Assembly (NCBI RefSeq): GCF_000518665.1
Contig: NZ_JAEA01000006.1
Location: 186,001-250,000, forward strand
Length of the DNA stretch: 64,000 nucleotides
Direction: 5' to 3'
From: Microvirga flocculans ATCC BAA-817
GTDB taxonomy: Bacteria > Pseudomonadota > Alphaproteobacteria > Rhizobiales > Beijerinckiaceae
Shown here: in pieces, positions 49,101-57,632 of the stretch
Layout of the letters: every line of letters starts with the position of its first letter
How positions within the stretch are numbered: position 1 is the stretch's first letter
Translations under genes and position numbers: made by a program
Notes under the pieces: model-generated
What the model was told of the DNA's origin: nothing
Databases searched by the model: none
The model's input: only the letters and a program-made list of their open reading frames with translations

Positions 49101-51012
49101 CATCGGCGAGATCCGTTCGATCTTCGAGAGCGATGGCGCGTCTCTGGTCGAGACTCTCGGCAATCGCAGCGAGTTCATCGGCCGCGAGGTCGCCGCCATC
49201 AGCGAGACCACCCTGCGCACGCTCGAGGAGCGCAGCAACACGGTCATCGAAAGCCTGCAGGACCGCAGCAGCACCATGCTCTCCGCGCTGCAGCAGCGCA
49301 CGATGGAGCTCACCGCCTCCTACATGCAGTCGACGCAGGCCGTGCGCAGCGCGCTCGATGAAGGCATGGAGCAGACGGTGGAGGCCCTCACGGGCGCCAA
49401 CGAGCGCCTGCGGGGCGAGCTCACCGAGGTTCTCGAGCGGCTCCAGGACGCCAACGGCATGCTCCAGCAGGTTGCGGCCTCCGCCAGCAGCAATCTCGGC
49501 GCCGTCGAGGACGGGCTCGCCGGACGCGTGCAGCACATCGAATCCCTCCTTTCGGAGATCGCCACACAGACGGGCCGCGCGTCCGACCAGGTGGCCGATC
49601 AGGTCGATGCCCTGCGCAGCGTTTCGTCCGGCGCGATCCAGCAGGCCCTGGAACTCGCGCAGAGCCTCGAGGCGCGCGGCCGCGCCCTCTCCGACACCAC
49701 CGGAGAGCAGATGCGGGCCCTCACCGAGGCCGCGACCGCCCTGGAGCGCGTCGAAGCCCGCATGAGCGAAGCCCTCTCCAGCCGCCAGCAGGCTCTGGAC
49801 GAGCTTCTCACCCGGATCAACGACCGCTCGCAGGATCTTGAAGCCGTCACCCGCTCGTTCACGACGGTGCTGGAGGCCTCCCTGCAGAACGCCGAGACCA
49901 AGGCGCGCCAGATCGGCTCGGTCCTCGCCTCCGCGGCCGAGACCACCACGAGCGCCATTGGCGAGCAGTTCGAACGCATCCGCACCACCACCGGCGAGGA
50001 GAGCGAGCGCACCGCTGCGGCCCTGCGCGCGAATTACGAGCAGGCGACGGCCGAAATGGCCGAGGCTCTCGCCAGCGCCACCGCGAAGTTCCGCGACGCC
50101 ATGGGCGAACTCCGCGGCATGACGGGCCAGATCCAGCGCGAGCTGGAGACCACCCGCGCGGAGCTGCGCCGCGGTGTCGTCGAGCTGCCGCAGGAGACGC
50201 AGGAAACGACCGCCAACATGCGCCGCGTCGTCGCCGACCAGATCAAGGCCCTCAACGAGCTGTCGGCCCTGGTGTCCCGTTCGAACCGTCTCGTGGACGC
50301 GGCTCCCGCCGCCCAGCCGCGCAAGGCTGCCGTCAACGAGACCCCTGTCGCCGCGACCATGGCGGCCGTCGCCGCCGCGGTCGAGCAGCGCATCGCCCAG
50401 ACGCCCGCCCCGGCCCCGGCCCCCGCTCCGGCGGTCGCACGCCAGGCGGAACCCAAGCCGGCTCCGGCGCAGGCTCCCGTTCCATCTCCTGCCCCCGCGC
50501 GGCAGGCTTCCCCGGCAGCCGAGCGTCCGGCTCCCCGCCGGGACGAGGCCCCTGCCCGCGAGGCCGGCGCCCGGGGCGGCTGGCTGTCGGATCTCCTGAA
50601 CCGCGCCTCCCGCGAGGAGACGGCCGAAGCCGCCCGCGGCACGGCTCGCGGAGACCGCGCCCGCGTCAACAGCCTCGAGTCTCTGGACTCCATCTCCGTC
50701 GACATCGCGCGGATGATCGATCACGAGGCCGCAGTGGAGCTCTGGGATCGCTACCGCCGTGGCGAGAGCAACGTGTTCACCCGTCGCCTCTACACGCTGC
50801 AGGGCCAGCAGACCTTCGACGAGATCCGTCGCAAGTACCGCCGGGACGAGGAGTTCCGTCAGACCGTGGATCGCTATGTGGAAGAGTTCGAGCGCCTGCT
50901 CGCCGAAGTCTCCCGCGACGACCGCGACTCCATGCTGACGAAGACCTACCTCACCTCGGAAACCGGCAAGGTCTACACCATGCTGGCCCATGCGAGCGGC
51001 CGCTTCGACTGA
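46198..51012 (+). CDS. Growth-pole-ring-like giant coiled-coil protein (GPR/RgsE family)
   Basis: A 1604-residue protein. The start at 46198 follows GAGGG. The N-terminus is acidic and soluble. Two transmembrane helices follow (about residues 118-140 and 157-180), then the strip EVAVRLAQPENFSTDAVLSV and AVRREVAAVGDGVERALARA. About 1200 residues of apolipoprotein-like amphipathic helical repeats come next, with roughly 11-residue periods (TLGTRAEEIAS / TLGSRTAELAA). A Pro/Ala-rich linker (about 1400-1460) and a conserved C-terminal domain (about 1495-1604: HEAAVELWDRYRRGESNVFT, ..., YTMLAHASGRFD) end it. This order matches my memory of Agrobacterium GPR and Sinorhizobium RgsE, which form a ring at the growing pole. 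Length is shorter than the roughly 2100 residues of GPR. A general coiled-coil ATPase annotation is the main alternative. Confidence 0.8.
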   Translation: MATENKKMKDPAEAALSAVEQALNLDETFVIHTPSQPGDKAFADEPKLPDIDDHDFTKGPFGLGSDSLSAQADDHDPRLDDMARAGFMPPDRNSVANDDRQNVGVMLQALQVRPSRGAYVMAALASLLWLGGIGAFFYSQGFTAPEQLLAAFSPSQLALGAVGLVGPIFLFFIAAMLTVRSQEMKMVARAVGEVAVRLAQPENFSTDAVLSVSQAVRREVAAVGDGVERALARAGELETLVRSEISTLERAYSDNEIRIRSLIDELVAQREAIVSNAERVRGSITGVHQSLIQDLDGASERVVSAVSGAGDKVTASLEKQGDHITQALGRAGERVVEEMASRGVELVERLAGSSEEIKNGISEVGVAITGALESKAQDITGAFERTGDLLTRHLQEGASQVTRTLAETGRGVIDALAQQGNDVREAFEQTARSLEDSFAQRGSEITEKLAATGGVIADDISARTAEMRDQIAAAGASVSEELVTRGTQVREQLSETGASLVQQLSASSGSLREEFALTAGSLIEEMSTRGSTLREQLASTGTGVVDEIVQRGNEFRERLAATAADVTREISQRGGEVREQLESAVRLADESIGTRVEDLANRLETASQRVSESVTVQGQALENRLTETGERLSSLMGGHVEEFRTAFESRGQEFSETLSRHTDEAQNRLASTAKDIVLAIASQGSRVNEALNRTAETLSSTVDSRTREMEETLGARVAALEDVTNRGSEVAERISRDVGSLTETITGRLEEMDRLITVQGRTIAESFAERAREATAAIESQLSALEEHASRRTSEITVNFDTIVERVDSVLGARSTALNEALVVRTGEMARVMAEGGRDVATALQARVDEISQSITAKTNAIADTLASKAEQIGQSLDSRLASINEALGSRADEISENLGTRVFEINQTLGTRAEEIASTLGSRTAELAAALNQSVTILEDRVVNRLTGVAETIDESGQAILGSLTTRIGEIRSIFESDGASLVETLGNRSEFIGREVAAISETTLRTLEERSNTVIESLQDRSSTMLSALQQRTMELTASYMQSTQAVRSALDEGMEQTVEALTGANERLRGELTEVLERLQDANGMLQQVAASASSNLGAVEDGLAGRVQHIESLLSEIATQTGRASDQVADQVDALRSVSSGAIQQALELAQSLEARGRALSDTTGEQMRALTEAATALERVEARMSEALSSRQQALDELLTRINDRSQDLEAVTRSFTTVLEASLQNAETKARQIGSVLASAAETTTSAIGEQFERIRTTTGEESERTAAALRANYEQATAEMAEALASATAKFRDAMGELRGMTGQIQRELETTRAELRRGVVELPQETQETTANMRRVVADQIKALNELSALVSRSNRLVDAAPAAQPRKAAVNETPVAATMAAVAAAVEQRIAQTPAPAPAPAPAVARQAEPKPAPAQAPVPSPAPARQASPAAERPAPRRDEAPAREAGARGGWLSDLLNRASREETAEAARGTARGDRARVNSLESLDSISVDIARMIDHEAAVELWDRYRRGESNVFTRRLYTLQGQQTFDEIRRKYRRDEEFRQTVDRYVEEFERLLAEVSRDDRDSMLTKTYLTSETGKVYTMLAHASGRFD

Positions 51013-51042
51013 GCGGAATAGTCTTCACGCAAGACATGAAAG

Positions 51043-51068
51043 ACGCGGCCTCCGGGCCGCGTTTTTTG
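51043..51068 (+). terminator. Rho-independent terminator after the GPR-like gene
   Basis: ACGCGGCC-TCCG-GGCCGCGT followed by TTTTTG. The perfect 8-bp stem lies 31 bases after the stop. Confidence 0.9.
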
Positions 51069-51143
51069 TTATGGCACCGCACGGCCATTCCGGGGCGGCT
51101 CGCATGAGCGCCACCGCAATGACAGCGGCGATGTCGGAGCGAC

Positions 51144-51173
51144 AATAAAAATGCCCGGGGCGAGCCCAGGCAT
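51144..51173 (-). terminator. Terminator after the mla-type operon
   Basis: On the minus strand ATGCCTGGG, a CTCGC loop, CCCGGGCAT (one T-G pair) is followed by TTTTATT. It lies 33 bases after the lipoprotein stop at 51206. Confidence 0.8.
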
Positions 51174-51205
51174 GAAACCAGTCACCCAACCGGAACGAGC
51201 GCGTC

Positions 51206-51877
51206 TTAAGCCGGCGCCTGCGGCTCGCTCATCGCCATGCCGGGGTCTTCCCGCCGGGGCAGACGACTGCCGCTGACCCAGCGCACGATGTCGAGCATGA
51301 CGACGGAAAGGGCCTCGTCGAGGGCGCGGGCCGCGTTCGGCGCATCGACGGCGCTGGCCGGGACGCCCGCGCGGAAGATACGGCCGCTCACGATGCGACC
51401 GTTCTGGTCGGCGACGATCTTGACGGAAATCTCGACCACGGCCTCGTTCTCGGGCGTTGCGATTTCGAACCGGCGCAGCTCGGAGACGAGTTGAACGTCG
51501 GCCACCGCACCGCTGCTCGGCCGCGAAACGCCCCGGATCTGCGAGGCGTTCTCGAAGGTGTTGATGAGTCGCGTCTGGATCAGGCGCGGCAGGTTGTCGG
51601 CCCACTGCCCTCCCCCGATGAACGACACGGAGCCGCTCGCATCCTTGACGAGGATCTGCTGCGTCGAGAGCTGCTGCAGGGCAGCAGGTTCGTTCACCAG
51701 CACCTGAACGCCGGAAGCGCCCCGGATACGGGAGACAGGCGCCGACAGGTCATAGGTCGCCGGAGCGGGCCCCGACGAGCAGGCGCCGGTCAAGGCAGCC
51801 AGAACCAGCACCGGAATGAAGCGCCGGAGCAGGCAGGCTCGATCGGTCGGGGGATGCAACACGGAGGATCCACGCAT
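51206..51877 (-). CDS. ABC-type transport auxiliary lipoprotein (PqiC/YmbA-like)
   Basis: A 223-residue lipoprotein with lipobox VLVLAALTGACSSG (Cys near residue 33). The mature domain matches the outer-membrane-anchored auxiliary component found with MCE transporters: ATYDLSAPVSRIRG at its start, VLVNEPAALQQLSTQQILVK, GQWADNLPRLIQTRLINTFE and FEIATPENEAVVEISVKIVA. It probably docks the periplasmic MCE protein at the outer membrane. It is last in the operon mlaE-mlaF-mlaD-lipoprotein, nine bases after mlaD. The Shine-Dalgarno is poor; a later start within the signal region is possible. Confidence 0.85.
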   Translation of the reverse strand: MRGSSVLHPPTDRACLLRRFIPVLVLAALTGACSSGPAPATYDLSAPVSRIRGASGVQVLVNEPAALQQLSTQQILVKDASGSVSFIGGGQWADNLPRLIQTRLINTFENASQIRGVSRPSSGAVADVQLVSELRRFEIATPENEAVVEISVKIVADQNGRIVSGRIFRAGVPASAVDAPNAARALDEALSVVMLDIVRWVSGSRLPRREDPGMAMSEPQAPA

Positions 51878-51886
51878 GGAGGTTAC

Positions 51887-53215
51887 TTAACGGCGACCAC
51901 TATACTCAGGGAGGTTCGGACGGCTACCGAAAAGAAACTGCTGTGGATTACGCTCGATGCTGCGGACTGCGCGGCTGATGTCGCCGAGCGTCCTGCGGCC
52001 TTCGACGGCGAGAGCCTCGTATTCGCGCAGACCCGATTCCGTGAACCGGTTGACACCCGTGAGAACCCCTTCGGTCCGCCGGTTGAGATCGTTGGCGAGG
52101 TCGCGCACGGCCACGGCGGCAGCGCGAATCTCGTCGAAAGCGCCCTTGCCGGCCTCGCCGGAGGCCGAGCCGAGGAACTTCTCTGCTCCCGCCAGCACGC
52201 TGTCGATCCGGTCCGCCGACTTGTTGAGCTTCTCCGTGATCGAGCGCGCCTCCTGAATCGCCTTGTCCACGTCGGGGCTGCGGCGGCTCAGGGTCTGGGT
52301 GAAGGTGTCGACATTGTCGACCGTGCGGCTGATCTTGGCCGGGTCAATCGACTTGGTGAGCGCGGCGATCTCGGCCACGGCGGAATCGAGCTTCGGCGCC
52401 GTCTCGTTCAGGCGGCCGACGAGGCTGGCGGCGTCTTTCAGAGCCTCGCTCACGGCCTGGCCGTTCTCGCCGAGCGCCTGAGTGAAGTTGTCGACGTTCT
52501 CGACGATGCGGGCCACCCGCTGCCGGTCGACGGCGCGCACCACCTCGTCCACGTTGGTCGCCAGGGTTTCGAGCTTCTCGGCCAGGGGCCCGACCTTTTC
52601 GGCCGCCTGCCCCACCTGGGCCAGGAAGCGGTCGATGCCGTCCGCATTCTCGCCCAAGGCCTGGGAGAAGCGCTCCACATTCTGGACGGTGCGGTTGACC
52701 GAAGCCTCGTTGTCGGTGATCACGCGGCCGATCTTCTCCAGCACGTCATCGGCCCGGCGGGCGATGTTGCGGGCCGTTTCCATGAGGTCCTGGAAGTCCG
52801 ACCGGTCGGCGAAGATCGTTGGCATGGGCTGGCCGGGCCCCGCCGCCAGCGGCGGAGCGCCCGGCTCGCCGCCCGACAGCGCCACGTTCGCAACGCCGGT
52901 CAGGCCCTGGTACTCCAGGCGGGCGCGGGTGTCCGCGCGGATCGGCGTCCTGCTGTCGATCGAGGCGATGGCCACCACCCGGCGAGGATCCTCCGGCAGG
53001 AGGCTCAGGCTCGACACATCACCGACGCGCAGGCCGTTGAAGGCCACGCTCGACCCTTGCGAGAGACCGGCGACCGAACCGGAAAACACGATGCGGATGC
53101 TCTGCCGGGCCTGCCCGCGCTCGCCGCCCGAGAACCAGTAGACGAAGCCGAAGGCGGCTGCGATCACTGCCAGAGTGAAGAGGCCGATCAAGGCGTAGTT
53201 TGCACGCGTTTCCAT
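51887..53215 (-). CDS. mlaD: MlaD-family MCE protein with long helical C-terminus
   Basis: A 442-residue inner-membrane-anchored MCE protein that carries phospholipid between membranes. The start at 53215 follows AAGGG and yields METRANYALIGLFTLAVIAA with its single N-terminal helix. The MCE domain is at about residues 38-115 (IVFSGSVAGLSQGSSVAFNG, then VGDVSSLSLLPEDPRRVVAI). The remaining 300 residues are amphipathic helix with repeated units such as VERFSQALGENADGIDRFLA and VDNFTQALGENGQAVSEALK. E. coli MlaD is only 183 residues, so this resembles the long PqiB/LetB-like needle or the alphaproteobacterial long MlaD. Confidence 0.9.
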   Translation of the reverse strand: METRANYALIGLFTLAVIAAAFGFVYWFSGGERGQARQSIRIVFSGSVAGLSQGSSVAFNGLRVGDVSSLSLLPEDPRRVVAIASIDSRTPIRADTRARLEYQGLTGVANVALSGGEPGAPPLAAGPGQPMPTIFADRSDFQDLMETARNIARRADDVLEKIGRVITDNEASVNRTVQNVERFSQALGENADGIDRFLAQVGQAAEKVGPLAEKLETLATNVDEVVRAVDRQRVARIVENVDNFTQALGENGQAVSEALKDAASLVGRLNETAPKLDSAVAEIAALTKSIDPAKISRTVDNVDTFTQTLSRRSPDVDKAIQEARSITEKLNKSADRIDSVLAGAEKFLGSASGEAGKGAFDEIRAAAVAVRDLANDLNRRTEGVLTGVNRFTESGLREYEALAVEGRRTLGDISRAVRSIERNPQQFLFGSRPNLPEYSGRR

Positions 53216-53223
53216 CGTTACCC

Positions 53224-54027
53224 TTACGCGCCGCCGGCCATGACCGCGCGTGCCCGTTTCCCGTGAAAGTAAGAGCGGATCCACGGATGGTCCGAGGCGA
53301 GCATCGCCTCGATGGGACCTTCCGCGAGAATTTTACCCTCGCCCAAAGCCGCGATCCGGTCGCAGACCGAATAGAGGCTGTCGAGGTCATGGGTTACCAT
53401 GAATACGGTCAGCCCTAAAGTCCGCTGCAAGGTCGCGATAAGGTCGTCGAATTCGCCGGCGCCGATGGGATCGAGGCCAGAGGTCGGCTCGTCGAGGAAG
53501 ACGATCTCCGGATCGAGGGCGAGCGCGCGCGCCAGGGCCGCGCGCTTGATCATGCCGCCGGAGAGCTCGGAGGGCAGCTTGTCGGCGGCATCCGGCTTCA
53601 GCCCGACCATTTCGATCTTGAGCATGGCCAGCTCGTCGAGGAGCCGGTCCGAGAGGTGCAGGTACTCGCGCATCGGCACCTGGATGTTCTGCTTCACCGT
53701 GAGCGCGGAAAAAAGCGCACCCTGCTGGAACAGAACGCCCCAGTGGCGCTCCATCTGGCGGCGCTCGGCGGGAGACAGATCGTCCAGGTTCCGGCCGAGC
53801 ACCTCGATGGTGCCCGCCCGCTTGGGAACCAGCCCGAGAATGGCGCGGGTCAGGACCGACTTGCCCTGGCCGGAAGCGCCCACGAAACCCAGGATCTCGC
53901 CGCGATACACGTCGAGATCGAGCCCCTTGAGGATCGTTCTTTCCCCGAAGCCGACCTCGACGCCGCGGACGCGGATGATCGGCTCGCGGGTCTTGGTCGG
54001 GTCGGGGTGGCGACGTTCGAGCATCAT
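53224..54027 (-). CDS. mlaF: MlaF-family ABC transporter ATPase
   Basis: A 267-residue ATPase of the MCE lipid transporter. Walker A is GASGQGKS (50-57), a Gln-containing variant normal in MlaF. The signature [20 protein letters not shown] and Walker [17 protein letters not shown] follow, then the switch His in [20 protein letters not shown]. It lies between mlaE (one base away) and mlaD (eight bases away). The C-terminal tail ([11 protein letters not shown]) may bind MlaB-like STAS domains; no separate mlaB gene is present here because the permease carries one. Confidence 0.93.
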   Translation of the reverse strand: MMLERRHPDPTKTREPIIRVRGVEVGFGERTILKGLDLDVYRGEILGFVGASGQGKSVLTRAILGLVPKRAGTIEVLGRNLDDLSPAERRQMERHWGVLFQQGALFSALTVKQNIQVPMREYLHLSDRLLDELAMLKIEMVGLKPDAADKLPSELSGGMIKRAALARALALDPEIVFLDEPTSGLDPIGAGEFDDLIATLQRTLGLTVFMVTHDLDSLYSVCDRIAALGEGKILAEGPIEAMLASDHPWIRSYFHGKRARAVMAGGA

Positions 54028-54028
54028 C

Positions 54029-55138
54029 TCAGTAGTTAATCGCTGCGAAGAACATGGCGAAAAGGCCGTCGAGCACGATGACCATGAAGATGGCCTTCAC
54101 CACGGAGGAGGTTACATGGCGCCCGAGCGATTCGGCGGACCCGGCAACGGCCAGCCCCTCCAGGGTGGCGATGATGCCGATGACCACCGCCATGAAGGGC
54201 GCCTTGATGAGGCCGACCAGGAAGGTGTTCATGCCGATCGCGGACCTCAGGCGGTCGAGGAAGATGTCCGGGCTGATGTCGCCGTAGATCCAGGTGGTCA
54301 GGCCGCCTCCCACCAGGGCCGCCACGGACGCGATGAAGGTCAGGAGCGGAAGGCCGATGATCAGCGCGAGAACGCGCGGGACGATCAGAACCTCGATGGG
54401 ATCGAGCCCCATGACCCGCAGGGCGTCGATCTCCTCCCGCATCTTCATGGAGCCGATCTCGGCGGTGAAGGCCGAGCCGGAGCGCCCGGCCACCATGATG
54501 GAGGTCAGCAGAACCCCGAGCTCGCGCAGGACGAGGATGCCGATCAGGTCGATCACGAACGGTGTCGCCCCGAACTTGACCAGCTGGAAGATGCCCTGCT
54601 GCGAGACGATGCAGCCCACCAGGAAGGAGATCAGCACGATGATCGGCACGCCCCGGTAGGCGATCTGCTCCAGCTGGTTCACCACCGCGGTACCGCGGAA
54701 ACGGCGAGGATGGACGATCACCCGCACCATGGCGGCGACGAGTTCGCCCAGGAAGCCGACGCCCCCGACCAGATCCTTGCCGGCCCCGGCGACGCTCTGG
54801 CCGACATCCACCAGGAAATCGACCACCCGGGAATGCCGCGGCTTCGGCTCCCCGCTGAAATCGCGATAGGCCGCCTCGTCGAGAAGGATCTTCTGCTCCG
54901 CCGAGGCATTGGCGAACTCGGCCTGTCCCCTGGCCGAGAGCTCGTGGCGGGCGCGATCGAGGGTCCATGCGCCGAGAGTGTCGAGCCGGTCGACCTCGCT
55001 CAGGTCGAAGACCACGGGAAAGAGATCGGCTTCCGCGGCGATTTCCGCGACCAGGGCCTCGACCCGTTGGCCATACAGCGCCGTCCAGGGTCCGGCCAGA
55101 CGGATCGTCGTGCCCTGCCCCGCGCGGTCGAGTGTCAT
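54029..55138 (-). CDS. mlaE: MlaE-family permease with fused STAS domain
   Basis: A 369-residue permease of the MCE lipid transporter. The ATG at 55138 has AAGGG at the right distance. Residues 1-105 are a STAS-like domain ([40 protein letters not shown]), corresponding to MlaB in E. coli but fused here. The MlaE core follows, with five to six helices and the strips [40 protein letters not shown] and [20 protein letters not shown]. The N-terminal STAS fusion is common in alphaproteobacteria. First gene of the operon; divergent from the dipeptide epimerase gene 120 bases away. Confidence 0.93.
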   Translation of the reverse strand: MTLDRAGQGTTIRLAGPWTALYGQRVEALVAEIAAEADLFPVVFDLSEVDRLDTLGAWTLDRARHELSARGQAEFANASAEQKILLDEAAYRDFSGEPKPRHSRVVDFLVDVGQSVAGAGKDLVGGVGFLGELVAAMVRVIVHPRRFRGTAVVNQLEQIAYRGVPIIVLISFLVGCIVSQQGIFQLVKFGATPFVIDLIGILVLRELGVLLTSIMVAGRSGSAFTAEIGSMKMREEIDALRVMGLDPIEVLIVPRVLALIIGLPLLTFIASVAALVGGGLTTWIYGDISPDIFLDRLRSAIGMNTFLVGLIKAPFMAVVIGIIATLEGLAVAGSAESLGRHVTSSVVKAIFMVIVLDGLFAMFFAAINY

Positions 55139-55258
55139 TTGCGGCCCTTGAGCCAGGGTGCCCTGTGCCACGATGATCCCTTCGGCGTTGATTCCGCTTG
55201 GTGATAGCGTGCCGTTGAGCCACAAGTCGAGCCGAACTTGAAAAGAGAAGTCCAAAGA

Positions 55259-56242
55259 ATGCGTCAGCTTACCGTTTCCATCGACCGTTTCCCCATCGCC
55301 GGGAAGTTCACGATCGCGCGCGGTTCCCGAACGGAGGCCGTTGTGGTGACGGCCACCATCCGGGAGGATGGAGCCGTCGGCCACGGGGAATGCGTGCCCT
55401 ATCCCCGCTACGGCGAGACGGTGGAGGGTGTGGCCGCCGCCATCGAGGCCATCCGCCCCCAGATCGAATCGGGCCTGACCCGCGAAGCCCTGCAGGCCCT
55501 GATGCCGGCGGGCGCGGCACGGAACGCCGTGGATTGCGCCCTCTGGGACCTGGACGCCAAGCGCTCCGGAATCCGGGCTTACGTGACCGCCGGCCTGAAC
55601 CGCTGGTCGCCGGTGACCACGGCCTACACGATCAGCCTCGACACCCCGGAAGGCATGGCGGGAGCGGCCGCCAGGGCCGCCGACCGGCCCATTCTCAAGG
55701 TGAAGTTCGGCGCCCCCGACGGCGATCTCGAACGGATCAAGGCCGTTCGCCGCGCCGCGCCCCAGGCGACCCTGATCGCGGACGCGAACGAAGGCTGGAC
55801 GGAAGCGAATATCGAGCGCCACCTCGCCGCCTGCGCCGAGGCGGGCTACGCGCTCGTGGAGCAGCCCCTGCCCGCAAAGGAGGACGGCTATTTGAGCCGC
55901 ATCTCCTGCCCCGTGCCGATCCTGGCGGATGAGAGCGTGCACGACCGGGCCAGCCTCGATCGCCTGGTCGGCCTCTACGAGGTCATCAACATCAAGCTCG
56001 ACAAGACCGGCGGCCTGACCGAGGCCCTGGCCCTGGCGGACGCGGCGGAAGCCAAGGGCTTCTCGCTGATGATCGGCTGCATGGTCGGCACGTCCCTCGC
56101 CATGGCGCCCGCCCTGGTGCTCGCCCCCCGCGCGCGCTTCGTCGATCTCGACGGCCCCCTGCTCCTCGCCAGGGACCGGGAGCCCGGCCTGAAGTACGAG
56201 GGCAGCCTCGTCTACCCGCCGGAACCCGCCCTCTGGGGCTGA
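55259..56242 (+). CDS. Dipeptide epimerase (L-Ala-D/L-Glu epimerase type)
   Basis: A 327-residue enolase-superfamily enzyme. These epimerases convert L-Ala-D-Glu from peptidoglycan turnover to L-Ala-L-Glu; other members act on different dipeptides. The general-base lysines are in PILKVKFGAPDGD and INIKLDKTGGLTEAL. Metal ligands are in LIADANEGWTEANI, LVEQPLPAKEDGY and PILADESVHDRASL. The ATG at 55259 is preferred over an upstream TTG because of AGAGAAG and family length. The 3' end overlaps the convergent MFS gene by 31 bases. Exact dipeptide preference is not visible. Confidence 0.88.
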   Translation: MRQLTVSIDRFPIAGKFTIARGSRTEAVVVTATIREDGAVGHGECVPYPRYGETVEGVAAAIEAIRPQIESGLTREALQALMPAGAARNAVDCALWDLDAKRSGIRAYVTAGLNRWSPVTTAYTISLDTPEGMAGAAARAADRPILKVKFGAPDGDLERIKAVRRAAPQATLIADANEGWTEANIERHLAACAEAGYALVEQPLPAKEDGYLSRISCPVPILADESVHDRASLDRLVGLYEVINIKLDKTGGLTEALALADAAEAKGFSLMIGCMVGTSLAMAPALVLAPRARFVDLDGPLLLARDREPGLKYEGSLVYPPEPALWG

Positions 56243-57396
56243 GCCTTCTGCAGCTGGGCGACCGCCAGGGCGAGCACGAGGCCGATGGCTCCCAAGGGAG
56301 CCATCGCTGCGAAGACCGCCGCTCCGGCCTCGCTGTAGATCAGGCCGCTGATGACGGTGGACACGGCGATGGTCAGGGCGGCCAGGGAACCGTAGATCCC
56401 CTGAGCCCGTCCCCTCGCCTGCAGCGGCGCCAAGGCCGTCAAGGCGGCCATGGTGCCGATATGGGTCGCAGCGAAGGAGAGGCTGTGCATGGCCTGGAGC
56501 ACGACCATGATCTCCGCCCCCGGCTGGAGGGACATGGCCGTGAAACGGATCACCGCCGCCGCCGAGCCGATCATGATCAGTCCCGTGCCCGATCCTCGCC
56601 CCACCGCGCGCCCGAGGAAGAGGAAGACCAAGATCTCGGCGATCACCGCCGACGCCCAGAAATATCCGATGGCCGCATCCGAAAAGCCGATGGAACGCCA
56701 ATAGATGCTGGCGAAGGCGTTGAGAGCGCCGTGACTGCCCTGGGTCGCCGCTCCCGCGATCAGAACCAGCCACAGGATCGCCGACAGCTTCGGCGTAGGA
56801 TGGCCCTCACCGGCCTCGCCCTGCCCGGAGGAGGCGTGAACCTCGCGCGGCACCACGATCAGGGTCGCGGCGATCCCGAGAAGCGGGATCGCCGTCAGGG
56901 CCAGGATCACCACATCCGCCCCGAACGCGCCGACCAGATACCCGCCCACGATATTGGTCACGAAGAAGGCTGCGGACCCCATGCCGCGGATCCGTCCGTA
57001 GTTCAGACCGGGATATTGCTGAACCGCATTGGTCGAGACGAGATCGTTGCCCGGAATGACGCAGGATTGCGCGACGGCGACGAGGGCGACGAGAGCGATA
57101 ATGACGATGCTGTTGTTCTCGGTGAGCAGGAACAGGGGAAAGCCGACGAGCTGGCCCAGATGACTGACGAGGAGCAGCCTGCGCGCGCCGAAGGAACGGT
57201 CGGCGAGGCTCAGGAGCGGCGCGGTCGCCAGGATGCGGACGACGATGGGAATGGCGACCACGAGCCCTATGAGCGTCGGCGGCACCGCCTTGCTCTGCAG
57301 CCAGAGCGGAAAGAACGGCAGATACATCCCGTGGCTGGTGAAGCTGGCAGCCTGCAACGCACCCAGGCGAAGTTCGAGAGCTCTAATAGGACGCAT
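56212..57396 (-). CDS. MFS transporter (HcaT / MFS_1-like)
   Basis: A 394-residue inner-membrane protein with about 12 hydrophobic helices. The N-terminus LRLGALQAASFTSHGMYLPF and FPLWLQSKAVPPTLIGLVVA fits the MFS_1-like/HcaT and nucleoside-permease subfamily. A YGRIRGMGSAAFFVTNIVGG strip occupies the expected motif in helix 4-5. The substrate is unknown; HcaT homologues move aromatic acids. Its end overlaps the convergent dipeptide epimerase gene by 31 bases, so a link to muropeptide uptake is tempting but unsupported. Confidence 0.82.
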   Translation of the reverse strand: MRPIRALELRLGALQAASFTSHGMYLPFFPLWLQSKAVPPTLIGLVVAIPIVVRILATAPLLSLADRSFGARRLLLVSHLGQLVGFPLFLLTENNSIVIIALVALVAVAQSCVIPGNDLVSTNAVQQYPGLNYGRIRGMGSAAFFVTNIVGGYLVGAFGADVVILALTAIPLLGIAATLIVVPREVHASSGQGEAGEGHPTPKLSAILWLVLIAGAATQGSHGALNAFASIYWRSIGFSDAAIGYFWASAVIAEILVFLFLGRAVGRGSGTGLIMIGSAAAVIRFTAMSLQPGAEIMVVLQAMHSLSFAATHIGTMAALTALAPLQARGRAQGIYGSLAALTIAVSTVISGLIYSEAGAAVFAAMAPLGAIGLVLALAVAQLQKAQPQRAGSGG

Positions 57397-57632
57397 CGGT
57401 CACGAGGTCTTCCGGCATCGAAAAGCGAACGCAACAGCAAGAGCGCAGCGCAGGCCGCCCTCGCGAGCCGGAGGGTGAGCGAGCACGCGCTTCGCATGCA
57501 TCTGATGGAGGAGCGGAATCGAACCCTGGCACAGATGGACGACGCCACCATGCCCGAAGAAGCGGCAAACGTCACGCACCGCCTGTGGGAGAGCACATGT
57601 TCATCGGCGGAAAGCGAACCTGCCGGATCAGG
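57397..57632. other. Spacer between MFS gene and glycosyltransferase, with a doubtful small ORF
   Basis: A 236-base gap. A plus-strand frame from a GTG at 57475 (ATG at 57496) reads VSEHALRMHLMEERNRTLAQ and then DDATMPEEAANVTHRLWES with GC-rich third positions. It then loses coding character and runs antisense into the glycosyltransferase gene, ending at 57711. It may be a small or broken gene. No terminator or tRNA was found. Confidence 0.3.

Noticed and set aside
46183..50991. A 1602-codon open frame antisense to the GPR-like gene
   Set aside because: It is the mirror of a GC-rich, repetitive coding region. Its translation is low-complexity, has no family motif or ribosome-binding site, and the sense strand has clear domains.
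57505..57545. tRNA-like T-loop (GGTTCGATTCC) on the minus strand
   Set aside because: No pairing T-stem, acceptor stem or anticodon arm could be built around it.
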